Part shown: in pieces, positions 6,835-13,827 of the stretch | Layout: every line of letters starts with the position of its first letter | Numbering within the stretch: the stretch's first letter is position 1 | Source: Acidicaldus organivorans | Lineage (GTDB): Bacteria; Pseudomonadota; Alphaproteobacteria; Acetobacterales; Acetobacteraceae | Length of the DNA: 13,827 bases | Assembly: GCA_000759655.1 (NCBI GenBank) | Contig: KN174053.1 | Coordinates: forward strand, 325-14,151 | Reading direction: 5' to 3' | The notes under the pieces: model-generated | Seen by the model: only the letters and a program-made list of their open reading frames with translations | What the model was told of the DNA's origin: nothing | Database searches by the model: none | Made by a program: the position numbers and the translations under genes

Positions 6835-7407
6835 TCAACCGCCCGGAAGCGGCTCTCCGGAGCCGGCCTCGGCGCTTTCTTCCGCGCCCACGGCGCGGAA
6901 ATGGCCGGACTTCCCGCCCATCTTCTCGACGAGGCGGATCCCCTCGATCCGCATGCCGCGATCGATCGCCTTGCACATGTCGTAAAGGGTGAGGGCGGCG
7001 ACGCTGACTGCGGTGAGCGCCTCCATCTCCGCCCCGGTGCGCGCGGTAACCCGCACCGTGCTTTCGATCGCCACGCGGTCAGGGGGGAGCAGGGTGAAGT
7101 CCAGCGCGACCGAGGCAAGCGGCAGCGGATGGCAGAGCGGGATGAGGTCAGCGGTGCGTTTGGCCGCCATGATCCCGGCAAGGCGCGCCACGCCGAGCAC
7201 GTCGCCCTTGCTCACCGTTCCCCGCTGGATGCGCTCGAGCGTGGCAGGCTGCATCACCACTTCGCCGCGGGCGCGGGCGAGCCGCGCCGTCTCCGGCTTG
7301 GCCGAGACATCGACCATGCGCGCCCGGCCCTCGGCGTCGAAATGGGTGAGCTCGCCCGCTGCGGCCTCGGGCTCTCCCGGAAGAGCGGAGGGGTCGTCCT
7401 CTTTCAT
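6835..7407 (-). CDS. moaC: Cyclic pyranopterin monophosphate synthase MoaC
   Basis: 190 residues against about 160 for typical MoaC, the excess being an N-terminal acidic stretch and a Gly/Glu-rich tail. MoaC converts the 3',8-cyclo-GTP product of MoaA into cyclic pyranopterin monophosphate, the first stable intermediate of molybdenum-cofactor synthesis. Conserved segments: [18 protein letters not shown] at 20-37, PLCHPLPL at 90-97, [13 protein letters not shown] then [10 protein letters not shown] at 128-152, and GGKSGHF at 164-170. The ATG at 7407 overlaps the trpC stop as ATGA, which points to translational coupling. No moaA lies in the window. Confidence 0.95.
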   Translation of the reverse strand: MKEDDPSALPGEPEAAAGELTHFDAEGRARMVDVSAKPETARLARARGEVVMQPATLERIQRGTVSKGDVLGVARLAGIMAAKRTADLIPLCHPLPLASVALDFTLLPPDRVAIESTVRVTARTGAEMEALTAVSVAALTLYDMCKAIDRGMRIEGIRLVEKMGGKSGHFRAVGAEESAEAGSGEPLPGG

Positions 7408-8294
7408 GGGTTCTCGGCTCCGCTTCCTGCCACCCCCTCCTGCGTCACCTCCTGCGGCTCCTTGCCGAGCAGGGCGCGGGTGGCGGCGGCGACGTCGGGG
7501 GCGCGCATCAGGTGTTCGCCCACCAGGAAGCAGAACACCCCCGCCTCCATCAGGCGCCTTATATCGGCGTGGGTGCGAATCCCCGATTCGGCCACCACGA
7601 AACGCTCGAGCGGCACGCGCGGCGCGAGCTTGAGCGTCGTCTCAAGAGTGGTTTCCATCATCTTGAGATTACGGTTATTTATTCCGATGAGCCCGGTCTC
7701 CAGCCCCAGCGCTCGGTCGAGCTCGGCCTCATCATGCACCTCGGCGAGCACGTCCATGTCGAGCGAGCGGGCGAGCGCTTCGAGCTCCCGCGCCTCATGA
7801 TCGCCGAGCGCCGCCATGATGAGGAGGATGCAGTCCGCGCCGAGCAGGCGGCTCTCATAGATCTGCCAGGGATCCAGCATGAAATCCTTGCGCAGCACGG
7901 GAAGCGGCGAGGCCTCGCGCGCTACCTTGAGATAGGCGGGATCGCCCTGGAAATAGGGGATGTCGGTGAGCACCGAAAGGCAGGTCGCTCCGGCCTCGGT
8001 ATAGGCGCGGGCGAGGGCGGCGGGGTCGAAATCGGGGCGGATCAGCCCGGCTGAGGGCGAGGCGCGCTTGATCTCGGCGATCAGCCCGATCTCCCCCTTG
8101 GCGATCCTTTCCTTGAGCGCCCGGCCGAAGCCGCGCGGCGGGGGCGCATCCTTGAGCCGCGCCTTGAGCTCTTCGAGTGGCATCAGGGATTTGCGCCGCT
8201 CGAGGTCGGCGCGGGTGCGCGCGCAGATCGCGGCGAGGATGTCCCGCTCAGGCGCCTGGGCGGCGGATCGGGGGGATGGTTGGGGCAGTGACAT
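7404..8294 (-). CDS. trpC: Indole-3-glycerol phosphate synthase TrpC
   Basis: 296 residues, monofunctional TIM barrel. It closes the indole ring by decarboxylating CdRP to indole-3-glycerol phosphate in tryptophan synthesis. Motifs: [13 protein letters not shown] at 71-83, [11 protein letters not shown] at 107-117, [16 protein letters not shown] at 134-149 with the catalytic Lys at 136, EVHDEAEL at 185-192, [13 protein letters not shown] at 204-216 and VAESGI at 234-239. An ATG at 8303 overlaps the trpD stop as ATGA, but the GGAAGGA at 8304-8310 abuts that codon, whereas the ATG at 8294 lies 9 nt after it. I therefore prefer 8294; the longer form adds three residues. The C-terminal tail after about 275 is low complexity. 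Confidence 0.94.
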   Translation of the reverse strand: MSLPQPSPRSAAQAPERDILAAICARTRADLERRKSLMPLEELKARLKDAPPPRGFGRALKERIAKGEIGLIAEIKRASPSAGLIRPDFDPAALARAYTEAGATCLSVLTDIPYFQGDPAYLKVAREASPLPVLRKDFMLDPWQIYESRLLGADCILLIMAALGDHEARELEALARSLDMDVLAEVHDEAELDRALGLETGLIGINNRNLKMMETTLETTLKLAPRVPLERFVVAESGIRTHADIRRLMEAGVFCFLVGEHLMRAPDVAAATRALLGKEPQEVTQEGVAGSGAENP

Positions 8295-8299
8295 TTCGA

Positions 8300-9361
8300 T
8301 CATTCCTTCCTGCGTGCCGGCTCGGCGGAAGCGGCGGCAGCGGTTGCCGCGCGGAGGCGGTCTAGTGCGCGGGCAGCATGCCCCGCGTCGATGGCGGCGG
8401 CGGCGCGCGCCACCCCGCGGCGGAGATCCTCCTCCTCCCCGGCCACGATGAGGGCGGCGGCGGCATTGAGGAGGACGGTGTCCCGATAGGCCCCCCGCTC
8501 GCCTTCGAGCAGGCGGAGGAGTGCGGCGGCATTCTCCGCCGCATCCCCGCCGCGGATCGCCTCGACCGGGGCGGGCGCGAGGCCCGCATCGGCGGCGGAA
8601 AGCGTGAAGCGGCGGAGCCTGCCCTCCTCGAGGCTCACCACCACGTTTTCGCCGGCGAGGGTCAGCTCGTCGAGCCCCTGGCCGTGGACGATCCAGAGCC
8701 GCTCCGCCCCCAGCCCGGCCAGCGCCTCGGCCATTGGCTCGGCCCATTCAGGGGCGAAGACGCCGATCAGCTGGCGGCGCACCCCGGCCGGATTGGCCAT
8801 CGGGCCGAGGAGATTGAAAATGGTGCGCACCCCGAGTTCGCTGCGCGGCCCCGCCGCGTGGCGCAGGGCGGCGTGGTAGGTGGGGGCGAAGAGGAACATG
8901 CAGCCCGCTGCCTCCAGGATGGCGCTCTGGCGCTCGGGCGGCACATCGACCGCCACGCCGAGCGCGGCGAGCACGTCCGCCCCGCCGCTCTTCGAGCTCA
9001 AGGCGCGGTTGCCGTGCTTGGCGACCTTCACCCCGAGCCCGGCGAGCACCAAGGTCACCGCGGTCGAGACATTGTACGTGCTCTGCCCGTCGCCCCCGGT
9101 GCCGCAGACATCGATCGCATTCGCCGGCGCGGGGACGCGGCGCATCCGGGCCCGCATCGCCCGCGCCGCCCCGCGCAATTCGCTCACCCGTTCCCCGCGC
9201 ACCCGCATCGCCATCAAGAGCCCGGCGATCTGGGCCGGGGTGGCCTCGCCCGCCATGATGAGGCCGAAGGCGGCCTCGGCCTCTTCCTCGTCCAGCACCT
9301 CGCCGCGGGCCAGACGGGCGAGATAGGGTTTGAGCCCCTCATTCATCGGCGCGGTGGGCAT
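8300..9361 (-). CDS. trpD: Anthranilate phosphoribosyltransferase TrpD
   Basis: 353 residues, normal length. TrpD transfers phosphoribose from PRPP to anthranilate, the second step of tryptophan synthesis. The N-terminal helical domain contains [19 protein letters not shown] at 31-49. The PRPP/metal site follows: [14 protein letters not shown] at 87-100, [12 protein letters not shown] at 115-126, and [10 protein letters not shown] in the second half. The ATG at 9361 overlaps the trpG stop by one base (TGATG), suggesting coupled translation. A second ATG at 9346 has no better ribosome binding site. The C-terminus is rich in Arg and Ala. Confidence 0.95.
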   Translation of the reverse strand: MPTAPMNEGLKPYLARLARGEVLDEEEAEAAFGLIMAGEATPAQIAGLLMAMRVRGERVSELRGAARAMRARMRRVPAPANAIDVCGTGGDGQSTYNVSTAVTLVLAGLGVKVAKHGNRALSSKSGGADVLAALGVAVDVPPERQSAILEAAGCMFLFAPTYHAALRHAAGPRSELGVRTIFNLLGPMANPAGVRRQLIGVFAPEWAEPMAEALAGLGAERLWIVHGQGLDELTLAGENVVVSLEEGRLRRFTLSAADAGLAPAPVEAIRGGDAAENAAALLRLLEGERGAYRDTVLLNAAAALIVAGEEEDLRRGVARAAAAIDAGHAARALDRLRAATAAAASAEPARRKE

Positions 9362-9972
9362 CAGGAGGCGGGGCTCTCCGCAAGCGCCGTCTCCTCGCGG
9401 GCGCGTCTTGCGATGGCGAGGAAATTGGCGAGCAATTCGTGGCCCTGTTCGCTCGCGATGCTCTCGGGATGGAACTGCACGCCGAAGATGGGAAATTCGC
9501 GGTGCTCGAGCGCCATGATCAGCCCGTCCTCGGTGAAAGCGGTGGCGCGGAGCACCGGGGGAAGGCTCTCCCGCTCCACCACCAGGCTGTGATAGCGCGT
9601 CGCCTGGAACGGATTGGGGAGGCCAGCGAAGAGACCCTCGCCCTCGTGATGGATGGCGCTCGTCTTGCCATGCACCGGCTGGGGCGCGCGGGTGACGCGC
9701 CCGCCGAAGGCCTGCCCGATCGCCTGATGGCCGAGGCAGACGCCGAGGATCGGAAGCCGCCCCGCCGCGGCGCGGATGAGGGGAAGGGAGATCCCCGCCT
9801 CGTTCGGCGTGCAGGGGCCGGGCGAGAGCACGATCGCCTCCGCCCCGAGCGCGAGCGCCTCCTCCACGCTCAGCGCATCGTTGCGGTAGACGGTGCAGCG
9901 CGCCCCGAGATCGCCGAGGAAGTGGACGAGGTTGAAGGTGAAGCTGTCGTAATTGTCGATGAGGAGGATCAT
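9361..9972 (-). CDS. trpG: Anthranilate synthase glutamine amidotransferase subunit
   Basis: 203 residues, a stand-alone class I amidotransferase. It hydrolyses glutamine and passes ammonia to TrpE to make anthranilate; PabA-type sharing with p-aminobenzoate synthase is possible, since trpE is not in the window. Motifs: [14 protein letters not shown] at 3-16, [12 protein letters not shown] at 49-60, nucleophile GVCLGHQ with Cys79, PVHGKTS at 99-105, and FHPES with His168 and Glu170. The ATG at 9972 begins the invariant [11 protein letters not shown] start, and AAGGAGG precedes it closely. It is the first gene of the trpGDC-moaC-moeA run. Confidence 0.95.
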   Translation of the reverse strand: MILLIDNYDSFTFNLVHFLGDLGARCTVYRNDALSVEEALALGAEAIVLSPGPCTPNEAGISLPLIRAAAGRLPILGVCLGHQAIGQAFGGRVTRAPQPVHGKTSAIHHEGEGLFAGLPNPFQATRYHSLVVERESLPPVLRATAFTEDGLIMALEHREFPIFGVQFHPESIASEQGHELLANFLAIARRAREETALAESPAS

Positions 9973-10152
9973 GGCCCTCCTTTTACGCCCAAATCCCCTG
10001 CCGCGCGAGATCCTTCCCCTCGTTTGCGAAGCCGTGGGCGGGGCGGTGGAAGAGGAAAAGAGGAAGAGGAGAATCCGCTTGACAGGCCCATCCCCCGCCC
10101 AAGAAGCTTCATCGACAAGAAGCTTCATCGAAGTGAAACCGGCAGGACGACG
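9973..10152. promoter_or_regulatory. Divergent trpG / MHS transporter control region
   Basis: The 180-nt gap separates divergent starts. A perfect TTGACA at 10079-10084 points to the transporter, but no good -10 box lies 16-19 bp later, where tandem GAAGCTTC palindromes begin. A run of about 26 purines covers 10048-10073. The 14-mer CCCATCCCCCGCCC occurs at 10087-10100 and again at 10157-10170 within the first transporter codons. On the trpG side no leader peptide with tandem Trp codons was found, so classical attenuation is not supported. Confidence 0.4.
10101..10132. repeat. Two 16-bp tandem repeats with GAAGCTTC palindromes
   Basis: AAGAAGCTTCATCGAC at 10101-10116 and AAGAAGCTTCATCGAA at 10117-10132 differ at one base. 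Each holds an 8-bp palindrome (10103-10110, 10119-10126) spaced 16 bp apart, between two divergent genes. Confidence 0.85.
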
Positions 10153-11457
10153 ATGACCCATCCCCCGCCCGATCGCGCCACGCTGCGCCGCGCCACCATC
10201 GCCTCGGTGATCGGCAACGGTCTCGAATGGTTCGACTTCCTGGTCTATGGGTTCTTCGCCCAGACCATTGCGGGCGTGTTCTTTCCCGCCAACAGCGCCG
10301 ATCTCTCTCTCATCCTCACCTTTGCCACGTTCGGGGTGGGTTTTCTCGTCCGGCCGCTGGGCGGCATCCTGATCGGGCTCTATGCCGACCGGGCGGGGCG
10401 GCAGAAGGCGCTCTCACTCCTCATCCTGCTGATGGCGGCGGGCACGCTGCTCCTGGGCGTGGCCCCAGGTTACGCCTCAAGCGGCCTGGTGGGGCCGATC
10501 CTCGTCCTCATCGCCCGTATCCTGCAGGGGATCTCGGTGGGCGGCGAATTCGCCTCCGCCACTTCGCTCCTCGTCGAATACGCCCCGCCGCAGCGGTTCT
10601 TCTATTACGGCTCGTTCCAGATGAGCGCCCAGGCCCTGGCCGTGGCCCTCGCCTCCGGCATGGCCTATCTGCTCTCGCGCTTCCTCGATCCGGCCGCGCT
10701 TTCGGCCTGGGGCTGGCGCATTCCGTTCCTGCTCGGGGCGCTGATCGGCCCGGTCGGGTTCTATATCCGCCGCCGGGTGGGCGAGGCGCCCGCCTTCCTT
10801 GAGGCGCGCCGCGCCGCGCCCCCGCCGCGCGCGCCCCTCCTCGTCGTCTTCCGCGATTTCCCCGCCCCCCTCATCGCCGCCATCGGCACCATCGTCTGCG
10901 GCACGGCGGCGACCTATCTCTGGAACTCCTATCTGCCGGTCTATGTGGTGCGCGCCCTGCACCTCCCCATCACCACGCCGCTCCTCGGCGCGGCGATCTG
11001 CGGGCTCTTCTACATGGTCTGGAGCCCGCTCGCCGGTCTCCTTTGCGACCGGTTCGGACCCTACCGCGTCTTCTTTCCTGCGCTCATCGCCAATGGTCTG
11101 CTCGCCTTTCCGCTCTTCGCCTTCGTCATCAGCGCGCCGGGCCCGGATCGCCTCTTCTTCGTCCAATGGGTGGGCACGCTCCTGCTCGGCATGCAGGCCG
11201 CGCCCATCCCGGCGCTGATCGCGAGCTACTTTCCGATCCCGGTCCGCTCGACCGGGCTCGCCGTGGCCTACAATGTCTCGGTCACCCTGTTCGGCGGTCT
11301 CGCCCCGCTCACCATGACCTATGCGATGATGGTGCTGAAGACGCCTTACGTCCCCGCGCTTTATCTCAGTGCGGCGGCCATCCTCTCCCTCGTTCTGGTG
11401 CTGGGCTTCCGGCCTCTCCCCACCCGCCTCGCTGCCGCTCAGGCGAGCCAGCCCTGA
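10153..11457 (+). CDS. MFS transporter, metabolite:H+ symporter (MHS) family
   Basis: 434 residues with about 12 predicted transmembrane helices. MHS hallmarks are [15 protein letters not shown] at 21-35, [19 protein letters not shown] at 66-84 and [13 protein letters not shown] at 121-133, as in ProP, KgtP and ShiA, which import organic acids or osmolytes with protons. A later half-motif, [13 protein letters not shown], is near residues 295-307. Substrate specificity cannot be assigned. ATG 10153 has AGGA 6 nt upstream; the open frame extending left of it is antisense to trpG and is rejected. The gene is divergent from trpG, and its 3' end overlaps the lipoprotein gene tail-to-tail by 19 nt. 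Confidence 0.88.
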   Translation: MTHPPPDRATLRRATIASVIGNGLEWFDFLVYGFFAQTIAGVFFPANSADLSLILTFATFGVGFLVRPLGGILIGLYADRAGRQKALSLLILLMAAGTLLLGVAPGYASSGLVGPILVLIARILQGISVGGEFASATSLLVEYAPPQRFFYYGSFQMSAQALAVALASGMAYLLSRFLDPAALSAWGWRIPFLLGALIGPVGFYIRRRVGEAPAFLEARRAAPPPRAPLLVVFRDFPAPLIAAIGTIVCGTAATYLWNSYLPVYVVRALHLPITTPLLGAAICGLFYMVWSPLAGLLCDRFGPYRVFFPALIANGLLAFPLFAFVISAPGPDRLFFVQWVGTLLLGMQAAPIPALIASYFPIPVRSTGLAVAYNVSVTLFGGLAPLTMTYAMMVLKTPYVPALYLSAAAILSLVLVLGFRPLPTRLAAAQASQP

Positions 11458-12137
11458 GCGGCGAAAAGGGTGCGAAGGCGCAGCGCGAGCCGGTCGGCGA
11501 GACGCCTGGCCTGCATCGCCACCTCCTGGGTGCGGGCGGGCAGGGTGCGCGGCACGACATAGGCGAGCGGCGTGCCTTCTGCGTTGGGTGATGACGCCTC
11601 CGCCTCTTCCGCGGCGGGCGCGGTGACGGGGGCGGCGACGTCGAGACGCTGCCAGAGCTCGGGCTTTCCCCCCGCTGGCTGATAGAGGAGATGGAACCGC
11701 GCGTTGACCTGGCTTGCCGGATGACCGACGTCGAAAGCGGAAATCTGGCTGGGCAGCGCCTCAGTGATGTTGGTGATGCTGCCCGCGATGATGAGGACCG
11801 GCCCTTCCGACGCCGCGCCCTCCTCCCCTTCCACCACCTGAAAGCCCATCGCGGCAAGCCGCGCCTTGAGCTCGCCGGTGATCGCCTGCGCCGCCGCCTT
11901 CGCATCCTGCTCGCGGGAGCGGCTGTCGAGCGGATAGGCGAAGGCCTCCATCACGTAACTGAACTGGTTGGTATCGACATTGACCGCAGCGGCCTCGGCG
12001 CGGAGCGGGCGGAGGCGGATCAGCGTCGGGCGGGCCAGCCGGGTTCCTTCGGGGATCCGGGTTTCACTGCAAGCGGCGGCGCAGAAAAGCGCGAGGCTTG
12101 CCAGCACATTGCGCCGCGTCGGACCTCCCCGCCGCAT
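11439..12137 (-). CDS. Predicted lipoprotein of unknown function
   Basis: 232 residues. The start is ATG 12137, with GGGGAG 7 nt upstream, not the frame's earlier start at 12221. The N-terminus reads TRRNVLASLALFCAAACS: a twin-arginine-like TRRNVLA, a hydrophobic stretch, and a Cys at 23 after AAA that fits a lipobox imperfectly. The mature part has a beta-rich region with NQFSYVMEAFAYPL, a helix with AAAQAITGELKARLAAMGF, then VLIIAGSITNITEA, and a C-terminal amphipathic helix with ARRLADRLALRLRTLF. I do not recognise the family. It probably sits in the periplasm or on a membrane face. It lies 106 nt downstream of rsfS on the same strand and may share its transcript. It overlaps the MHS transporter by 19 nt, so termination here must be shared. 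Confidence 0.72.
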   Translation of the reverse strand: MRRGGPTRRNVLASLALFCAAACSETRIPEGTRLARPTLIRLRPLRAEAAAVNVDTNQFSYVMEAFAYPLDSRSREQDAKAAAQAITGELKARLAAMGFQVVEGEEGAASEGPVLIIAGSITNITEALPSQISAFDVGHPASQVNARFHLLYQPAGGKPELWQRLDVAAPVTAPAAEEAEASSPNAEGTPLAYVVPRTLPARTQEVAMQARRLADRLALRLRTLFAAQGWLA

Positions 12138-12170
12138 CACCGCTCTCTCCCCACCACCGTTCTCTCCCCA
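12138..12170. repeat. Duplicated ribosome binding site of the lipoprotein gene
   Basis: The plus-strand 16-mers CACCGCTCTCTCCCCA (12138-12153) and CACCGTTCTCTCCCCA (12155-12170) repeat with a 17-bp period. On the minus strand each supplies GGGGAGAG; only the proximal copy is at working distance from the ATG at 12137. Confidence 0.8.
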
Positions 12171-12209
12171 GCTACATCCCGGGCGATTCACGTCAGGCCG
12201 CGATCCAGC

Positions 12210-12247
12210 CTCCCGGATCACCCTCCCGGATCACCCTCGCCGATCAC
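12210..12247. repeat. Three 13-bp tandem repeats at the rsfS 3' end
   Basis: CTCCCGGATCACC at 12210-12222 and 12223-12235 are identical. A third, diverged copy (CTCGCCGATCAC, 12236-12247) contains the rsfS stop codon. Confidence 0.85.
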
Positions 12248-12921
12248 ATGGCCTCGCTCTCGCCCGCGTCGAGATCCGCCCCCCACATTTTCTCCAAATT
12301 GTAAAGTTTGCGGGTTTCCGGCTTGAAGAGATGGACGATCACGTCGCCTGCGTCGATGAGGAGCCAGGTGGCGCCCTGCCCGCCCTCGACCGGCACCCGG
12401 CGCAGCCCCGCTTCCTGGAGTTTTTCGACGAGATGGGTCGCCATCGCCTCGATATGGCGGTCGGCGAGCCCGGAGGCGATGATCATGCAATCGGCGAAAC
12501 TCGCCCGGCCGCGCAGATCGAGAGTGACGATGTCTTCCGCCTTGTCGTCCTCGAGACTGGCGCAGATCAGTGCCACCAGCCGCTCATAGGCGGGCGGCGA
12601 GGGTTTGCGCCGCGCCCTTGTCTTCGCGGAGGCTTTGCCTTGGATTGGGGCGGGGGAGGCTTTGGCCGCCGCCCTGGAGGGGGCTTCCTTGGCCGGGGCG
12701 CGTTCCACCTCGCCGTGGAAGGGCTCGGCGGCCGCTTTGGGTCTCCCCCTCGCCGGAGCGCGGGACGTCTGGGGCGGCGCCGAGGAAGACATGGCCGCCG
12801 ACTTGGCCGCTTCTGCCGGGCGCCTGCCCGGCCGCGCGGGGGTTTGCGGCGACCGCGTCTCGGCGCTCTTCGCTTTCGGCAGCGACGCGGCTTTCGCCCC
12901 GACCGCGCTCTTCCTCGGCAT
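12244..12921 (-). CDS. rsfS: Ribosomal silencing factor RsfS with long low-complexity N-terminus
   Basis: 225 residues from the first in-frame ATG at 12921. RsfS binds ribosomal protein uL14 on the 50S subunit and blocks joining with 30S when nutrients are low. The domain is C-terminal at about 111-217: LEDDKAEDIVTLDLRG, ADCMIIASGLADRHIEAMA, GATWLLIDAGDVIVHLF and YNLEKMWGADL are all typical. Most homologues are 105-160 residues; here about 105 residues rich in Ala, Lys, Pro and Arg precede the domain. The ATG at 12921 has no ribosome binding site, and the same composition continues upstream in frame, so this start is probably too short (see 12922-13158). It lies just after nadD, a common pairing. 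Confidence 0.9.
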   Translation of the reverse strand: MPRKSAVGAKAASLPKAKSAETRSPQTPARPGRRPAEAAKSAAMSSSAPPQTSRAPARGRPKAAAEPFHGEVERAPAKEAPSRAAAKASPAPIQGKASAKTRARRKPSPPAYERLVALICASLEDDKAEDIVTLDLRGRASFADCMIIASGLADRHIEAMATHLVEKLQEAGLRRVPVEGGQGATWLLIDAGDVIVHLFKPETRKLYNLEKMWGADLDAGESEAM

Positions 12922-13158
12922 TTGGGCCCCGGCGATTTCAACCTTTGCGTTTTTGACCTTGGCGGTCTTGACCTTCGCGGTTCTGGCCTCGGCGGGCGCC
13001 GCTGCGGGGGCGCGTTTAGCGGGAGAGCGTTCGGGGGGAGAGGCGGTCTTCTTCCGCGACTGTTTCAGGGAAGGGCTGCGGCCAGTTTCAGAGCGCGGCG
13101 CGGCCGCAGGGCGGCGGCGCGCGCCGGCTCCGCCGCGGCGTGAGGACGTGCTGGCGAT
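12922..13158 (-). other. Probable N-terminal extension of rsfS from an AUC codon
   Basis: The rsfS frame is open throughout. AAAGGAGG (13172-13165) is followed, after TTCGCC, by an in-frame ATC at 13158-13156; no in-frame ATG, GTG or TTG exists between it and 12921, and the only CTG (13068) lacks a binding site. The encoded 79 residues are basic, rich in Ala, Lys, Pro and Arg, like the accepted N-terminus. The last 94 nt of nadD overlap its first part. If used, RsfS would have 304 residues. Confidence 0.5.
12937..12981 (-). repeat. Three coding 15-bp repeats, TAKVK-TAKVK-NAKVE
   Basis: Units 12981-12967, 12966-12952 and 12951-12937 encode TAKVK, TAKVK and NAKVE in the rsfS frame. Four of six differences between successive units are synonymous third-position changes (GCG/GCC/GCA, GTC/GTT, AAG/AAA), as expected if this stretch is translated, although it lies upstream of the first ATG. 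Confidence 0.8.
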
Positions 13159-13787
13159 GGCGAACCTCCTTTGCTGGCATGAGACGGAGTCGAGGGAACA
13201 GGAAAAGGCGGGCTTGCCCGTCCCGTAGGCTCTCCCCGGCGGAGCGCGGTGGCCGAAAGCGGGCTGGTCGGCCCCTTGAGGAAAACCCAGACGGGGGGAT
13301 CGAGCCTCGCAAGAATGGGGGCCATGCGGGCCGGCCGCAGCCCCCGCCGGATCGTCTTGGCGAAGAGCGAGGCCCGCGCCCGCCGCCGGTAGCCGGGGCG
13401 CGGATAGATGGCGAGCGGGATGCGGCGGAGCAGTCCCCGCCAGTTCTTCCAGCGGGGAAGCTCGGGCAGGAGATCGGCCCCCATCAGGAAGACGAAACGC
13501 GCCCGCGGGAAGAGCTGGCGCAGCCGTTTCACCGTATCCGCCGTGTGCACCGTGCCGAGGCGGCGCTCGATGGCGCTGGCGATGATCCGCCTGCCATCGG
13601 CGAGACGCTGAGCCGAGGCGAGACGGGCGGCGAAAGGCGCGAGTTCGGCGGGGGGCTTGAGCGGATTGCCGGGCGAGACGAGGAGCCAGACCTGATCGAG
13701 CCCGAGCCGGCGCAGGCTCTCGCGGGCCACCAGCAGATGGCCGGGATGGGCCGGGTTGAACGAGCCGCCGAGCAGCCCCACCCGCAT
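13065..13787 (-). CDS. nadD: Nicotinate-nucleotide adenylyltransferase NadD
   Basis: 240 residues from ATG 13787. NadD adenylates nicotinate mononucleotide in NAD synthesis. The nucleotidyltransferase signature GLLGGSFNPAHPGHL is at about 4-18, a VSPGNPLK segment at about 38-45, FLMGADLLPELPRWKNW at mid-length, and the C-terminal SATALR (family SSTxIR) at about residues 182-187. A GTG at 13814 would add nine residues; neither start has a strong binding site, and the frame is open to the window edge, so a start outside is not excluded. After the SATALR motif about 50 residues of Pro/Ala/Ser/Arg-rich sequence follow instead of the usual short helix, ending at 13065. This tail overlaps the putative rsfS extension and carries its AAAGGAGG. 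Confidence 0.9.
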   Translation of the reverse strand: MRVGLLGGSFNPAHPGHLLVARESLRRLGLDQVWLLVSPGNPLKPPAELAPFAARLASAQRLADGRRIIASAIERRLGTVHTADTVKRLRQLFPRARFVFLMGADLLPELPRWKNWRGLLRRIPLAIYPRPGYRRRARASLFAKTIRRGLRPARMAPILARLDPPVWVFLKGPTSPLSATALRRGEPTGRASPPFPVPSTPSHASKGGSPSPARPHAAAEPARAAALRPRRALKLAAALP

Positions 13788-13827
13788 CCGGTAACGATGG
13801 CCGAACCGCGGCACGTCCCGCGCGGCG

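Noticed and set aside
8378..9592. Plus-strand open frame of 404 codons opposite trpD
   Set aside because: Composition is that of an antisense shadow; trpD motifs on the other strand are unambiguous.
10048..10073. Polypurine tract as triplex-forming DNA
   Set aside because: The run is clear but not a good mirror repeat; nothing else supports a structural role.
9439..10152. Possible 238-residue N-terminal extension of the MHS transporter
   Set aside because: The frame is antisense to trpG; the ATG at 10153 has a binding site and begins the normal MHS N-terminus.
9973..10152. trp attenuator with leader peptide
   Set aside because: The minus-strand reading from the ATG at about 10127 has only a single Trp codon, and no alternative terminator with a U-tract is seen.

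Overview
The window is about 13.8 kb of very GC-rich chromosomal DNA with densely packed genes. It looks like an alphaproteobacterium, most likely Rhodospirillales/Acetobacteraceae-like. The evidence is the gene order trpG-trpD-trpC-moaC-moeA, nadD next to rsfS, a PHB-depolymerase-type esterase and two organic-acid-type MFS transporters, plus strong GC bias at third codon positions. The taxonomic call is inference from synteny and composition. No tRNA, rRNA, CRISPR array, integrase, transposase or phage gene was seen.

Layout, left to right. A tetratricopeptide-repeat protein (1-945, minus, runs off the left edge) is divergent from a gamma-glutamyltransferase-family Ntn hydrolase (1128-2741, plus). 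An ACS-family MFS transporter follows (2935-4230, plus). It converges on a PHB-depolymerase-type esterase (4325-5507, minus) that is broken by a 115-bp insertion with a template-switch architecture. Upstream of that gene, on the same strand, is the cluster moeA (5603-6817), moaC (6835-7407), trpC (7404-8294), trpD (8300-9361), trpG (9361-9972). It is read right to left with overlapping or nearly touching genes, so it is probably one transcription unit joining tryptophan and molybdenum-cofactor synthesis. A divergent MHS-family MFS transporter (10153-11457, plus) overlaps tail-to-tail with a predicted lipoprotein of unknown function (11439-12137, minus). The right end holds rsfS (12244-12921 by its first ATG, probably longer) and nadD (13065-13787), both minus.

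No gap without a gene exceeds about 200 bases. Almost every gap, and one coding stretch, carries short tandem duplications with a 13-19 bp period: 931-985, 2787-2831, 4240-4326, 10101-10132, 12138-12170, 12210-12247, and inside the rsfS frame at 12937-12981. Several of these overlap ribosome binding sites or start or stop codons.

Most notable observations. (1) The esterase has a perfect 52-bp inverted repeat interleaved with a perfect 79-bp direct repeat; removing 115 nt restores one 355-codon frame. (2) The rsfS frame is open and looks coding well upstream of its first ATG, up to an AUC codon placed 6 nt after a perfect AAAGGAGG. (3) The GGT-family protein keeps its catalytic Thr but has lost most gamma-glutamyl-contacting residues and has no visible signal peptide. 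(4) A TGTTGC-N3-GCAACA palindrome overlaps the likely esterase promoter and resembles PHB-regulator (PhaR-type) operators. I see no clear candidate for a wholly new multi-gene system; the interest lies in these local features.
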